Below, piece after piece: positions 8,101 to 8,597 of a stretch of 8,597 nucleotides of DNA. The first letter of the stretch is position 1; each line of letters opens with the position of its first letter. The stretch lies in assembly GCA_902773475.1 (NCBI GenBank), contig CACYEO010000010.1:1-8597 (forward strand), in the 5' to 3' direction. Under the pieces are notes generated by a model. The model ran no database searches and was not told where the DNA came from. It saw only the letters and a program-made list of their open reading frames with translations. The position numbers were made by a program, and so were the translations under genes. This DNA comes from an uncultured bacterium. GTDB lineage: Bacteria; Verrucomicrobiota; Kiritimatiellia; RFP12; UBA1067.

Positions 8101-8229
8101 GAGCGCGGCGGCGGCCGCGATGAAGGCGGCGGCGGAGCCGCACGGGGCGGGCAGGGCGATTTCCCGCGCGCCGGATGGGATGGCGCGCGAGAACGCTCCG
8201 GCGAAAATCCCGAATTTTCCTTTTTCCAT
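5107..8229 (-). CDS. mfd: transcription-repair coupling factor Mfd
   Basis: A 1040-residue cytoplasmic ATP-driven translocase that pushes stalled RNA polymerase off damaged DNA and recruits UvrA. Domains in order: a degenerate UvrB-like module (about 1-210, with GYSRTEEV at 157-164 and EFAVRGGILD at 169-178) lacking a P-loop; a short linker domain; the CarD-like RNA-polymerase-interacting domain starting near P375 (GELVVHIDHGIGRFLG); the RecG-like helicase with Walker A GDAGYGKTE (524-532, K530), DEEQ (625-628), SATPIPRTL and the arginine-finger motif QLRGRVGRG (794-802); then EIRGAGNILGREQSG and the C-terminal TRCF domain. E. coli Mfd has 1148 residues. The helicase-to-end length matches, so about 100 residues are missing between the UvrB-like part and the RNA-polymerase-binding domain. 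ATG 8229 has no good Shine-Dalgarno site, but no in-frame ATG lies upstream. It is the first gene of the operon, about 67 bases from a predicted start of transcription. Confidence 0.97.
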   Translation of the reverse strand: MEKGKFGIFAGAFSRAIPSGAREIALPAPCGSAAAFIAAAAALPARVVFAVAPGLPEADVLFGDLEALSAESGVRVLEFPPELEDDPAAAGARIRTAAALEAWAMRPYPLVVAASRIALDDPAPDAAEAAARTVRFETGKTFDGGPAAAAEKLSAAGYSRTEEVCSPLEFAVRGGILDVWALGGDKPFRVEFSGDEAESIRVFDPATQDSTGKTQSAAIPPAACGAKRGRPVTSIPPPGAAAIVWFDHNAYVRPADLPQSALELYTGDPAPRGVPSAQLVTVPLPGLAEARAEIARDPQLLDSVRGALERHLEAAEKRGEAVFRADDLSGGFELPGAMAVVAKSDRMLVPRRSMRRALPDARAGRRLSAADSLQPGELVVHIDHGIGRFLGSSEIETDGKRCEVFTVEYADGAKLHVPAAQAHVLSRYVGVKGETVKLHKLGGGRWLRDKAAAQRSVQDLASTLLGIQARRSLAKGFAYDISPPGFDIFEASFPFAETEDQLKAFSDVARDMASDRPMDRLVCGDAGYGKTEVAMRAACIAALNGKQTVVLAPTTVLAQQHFETFSARFDGLPIRVEAVSRAQSPAARQGAFERLAAGSLDIAVGTHALLSHRVKFKDLGLVIIDEEQRFGVAHKEFLKKLRVEADFLTLSATPIPRTLHLAMTGVRDLSLLRTPPQDRVPVETAIARDTDATVQSAIRAELARGGQTYYLYNRVKTISFTLERIRKLVPEARVTVAHGQMDARELAARMAEFSNGDSDVLLCTTIAENGLDIPRANTIIVDRADRFGLAELYQLRGRVGRGPRRGKAVFLIPAEGALDSDARERLDALKRHSGLGAGFGIALRDLEIRGAGNILGREQSGHIAAVGFELYCQLLRRTVAEMRGETAPDAVEASVNLDFADMSPGVDGSPDGVCLPYSYVEDESHRVELHRKLAEAASPAEVRRLRKSVADRFGPLPQSAVRLLRVAELRILCSRDGIMRLETKNGRAFFYRDNSRSPVFAGDIKGKSADRKISSLFNLEAKAAAKLREPRLRPDTIGTR

Positions 8230-8302
8230 GTCGGCTCGCTTGTCCGTCTCGCGTAAGTCTTCCGCGCCGGGAGCATCGTTCCGGGCGGCGGTGGTTCGCA
8301 GG

Positions 8303-8311
8303 ATTATACCA
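8303..8311 (-). promoter_or_regulatory. extended -10 promoter for mfd operon
   Basis: On the minus strand this reads TGGTATAAT, a perfect -10 hexamer (TATAAT at plus 8308-8303) preceded by the TGn extension. No -35 hexamer is evident at normal spacing, which fits extended -10 promoters. Transcription would begin near 8296, giving an mfd leader of about 67 bases. It is the only strong promoter seen for the four-gene cluster. Confidence 0.6.
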
Positions 8312-8345
8312 AAAAACGATTCCGGCGGCGCGCACCGGGATAATA

Positions 8346-8354
8346 TGGTATAAT
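8346..8354 (+). promoter_or_regulatory. extended -10 promoter for the right-edge gene, leaderless
   Basis: TGGTATAAT with a perfect TATAAT at 8349-8354 and a TGn extension; no -35 element is seen. Six bases separate TATAAT from the ATG at 8361, so the expected start of transcription is at or next to the A of the start codon. This predicts a leaderless mRNA, consistent with the lack of any Shine-Dalgarno sequence. With the minus-strand box it forms a 9-bp inverted repeat. Confidence 0.6.
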
Positions 8355-8360
8355 CGTGCC

Positions 8361-8597
8361 ATGAAAAACCGTTTGATTCCAGTCGTTTCCGTCATTGCGT
8401 CCGCCGCATTCGCGGCATTGTCCGCTTCCGCCGGAGCGGGCAAAGAAATAAAAATGCTGCCCGGCGAAAACTGGTGGGGGGTCGCGAATTTCCACGGCTC
8501 CGCCATGCCGTTCAACGCGAAGACGTCTTTGAAGATAGACATCCGCAAGGACGGGCGGGCCAACCAGTACGCCTCTTTGATGGTCTCCGACAAGGGA
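8361..8597 (+). CDS. secreted protein, probable GH31-like glycoside hydrolase, N-terminal fragment
   Basis: Only the first 79 residues are in the window; the frame is open to the right edge. Residues 1-24 form a clear signal peptide: K2 and R4, then a hydrophobic alanine/valine core, with ASA as the likely cleavage site. The mature protein begins GAGKEIKMLPGENWWGVANF, then a GSAMPF stretch and NQYASLMVSDKG. As I recall, an LPGE-WWG...MPF...NQ..LL.S..G pattern opens certain secreted GH31-type TIM-barrel enzymes in Lentisphaerota and Verrucomicrobiota. The catalytic domain is outside the window, so the enzyme class is a guess. The ATG is supported by the signal peptide and the promoter placed just before it. 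It diverges from mfd. There is no Shine-Dalgarno site. Confidence 0.6.
   Translation, partial: MKNRLIPVVSVIASAAFAALSASAGAGKEIKMLPGENWWGVANFHGSAMPFNAKTSLKIDIRKDGRANQYASLMVSDKG

Noticed and set aside
5440..8256. A 938-codon open frame on the plus strand, antisense to mfd
   Set aside because: It lies opposite the third-codon-biased mfd gene, its translation is arginine/alanine/glycine-rich with no domain, and mfd is certain. High GC suppresses stops on the opposite strand.
7253..8593. A 446-codon minus-strand frame overlapping mfd and running antisense to the right-edge gene
   Set aside because: Mostly an arginine-rich out-of-frame reading of mfd. It crosses the divergent promoter region and shows no domain.

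Overview
The window is GC-rich bacterial DNA. It holds one leftward (minus-strand) cluster of four tightly packed genes, read from position 8229 down to 371. A fifth gene diverges on the plus strand and is cut by the right edge. About 370 bases at the left edge appear non-coding. The organism cannot be named from this sequence. A DUF4832-type secreted protein, a secreted GH31-like start, a transporter-acyltransferase fusion and weak or absent Shine-Dalgarno sites together recall the Lentisphaerota/Verrucomicrobiota (PVC) group. That is an inference at low to moderate confidence.

Right to left: the start of a secreted protein, probably a GH31-like glycoside hydrolase (8361-8597, plus). Next comes a 131-bp divergent promoter region (8230-8360) with two back-to-back extended -10 boxes, TGGTATAAT. 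The minus-strand genes follow: mfd, the transcription-repair coupling factor (8229-5107); gltS, a sodium/glutamate symporter (5105-3723); a fusion of an LplT-like MFS lysophospholipid transporter and a PlsC-type acyltransferase (3726-1651); and a secreted DUF4832-like (beta/alpha)-barrel protein (1654-371). One base separates mfd from gltS, and both later junctions are ATGA stop/start overlaps. The four genes are therefore very probably one operon with translational coupling.

The genes do not form one recognised pathway. mfd acts in DNA repair, gltS in glutamate uptake, the fusion in membrane phospholipid salvage, and the last gene outside the cytoplasm, perhaps on carbohydrate. Shared transcription looks like operon packing more than a dedicated system.

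The most unusual feature is a roughly 64-bp imperfect palindrome built from 7-bp GAGACNN repeats, lying in frame inside the acyltransferase domain just before the catalytic HX4D motif. It resembles a protein-coding palindromic element of the kind known from Rickettsia, and its heptamer unit makes it a possible slippage site. Other points are the apparently leaderless plus-strand gene, a PlsC motif III reading YPSG instead of PEG, an Mfd shortened between its UvrB-like part and its RNA-polymerase-binding domain, and a structured, repeat-bearing intergenic stretch at the left edge.
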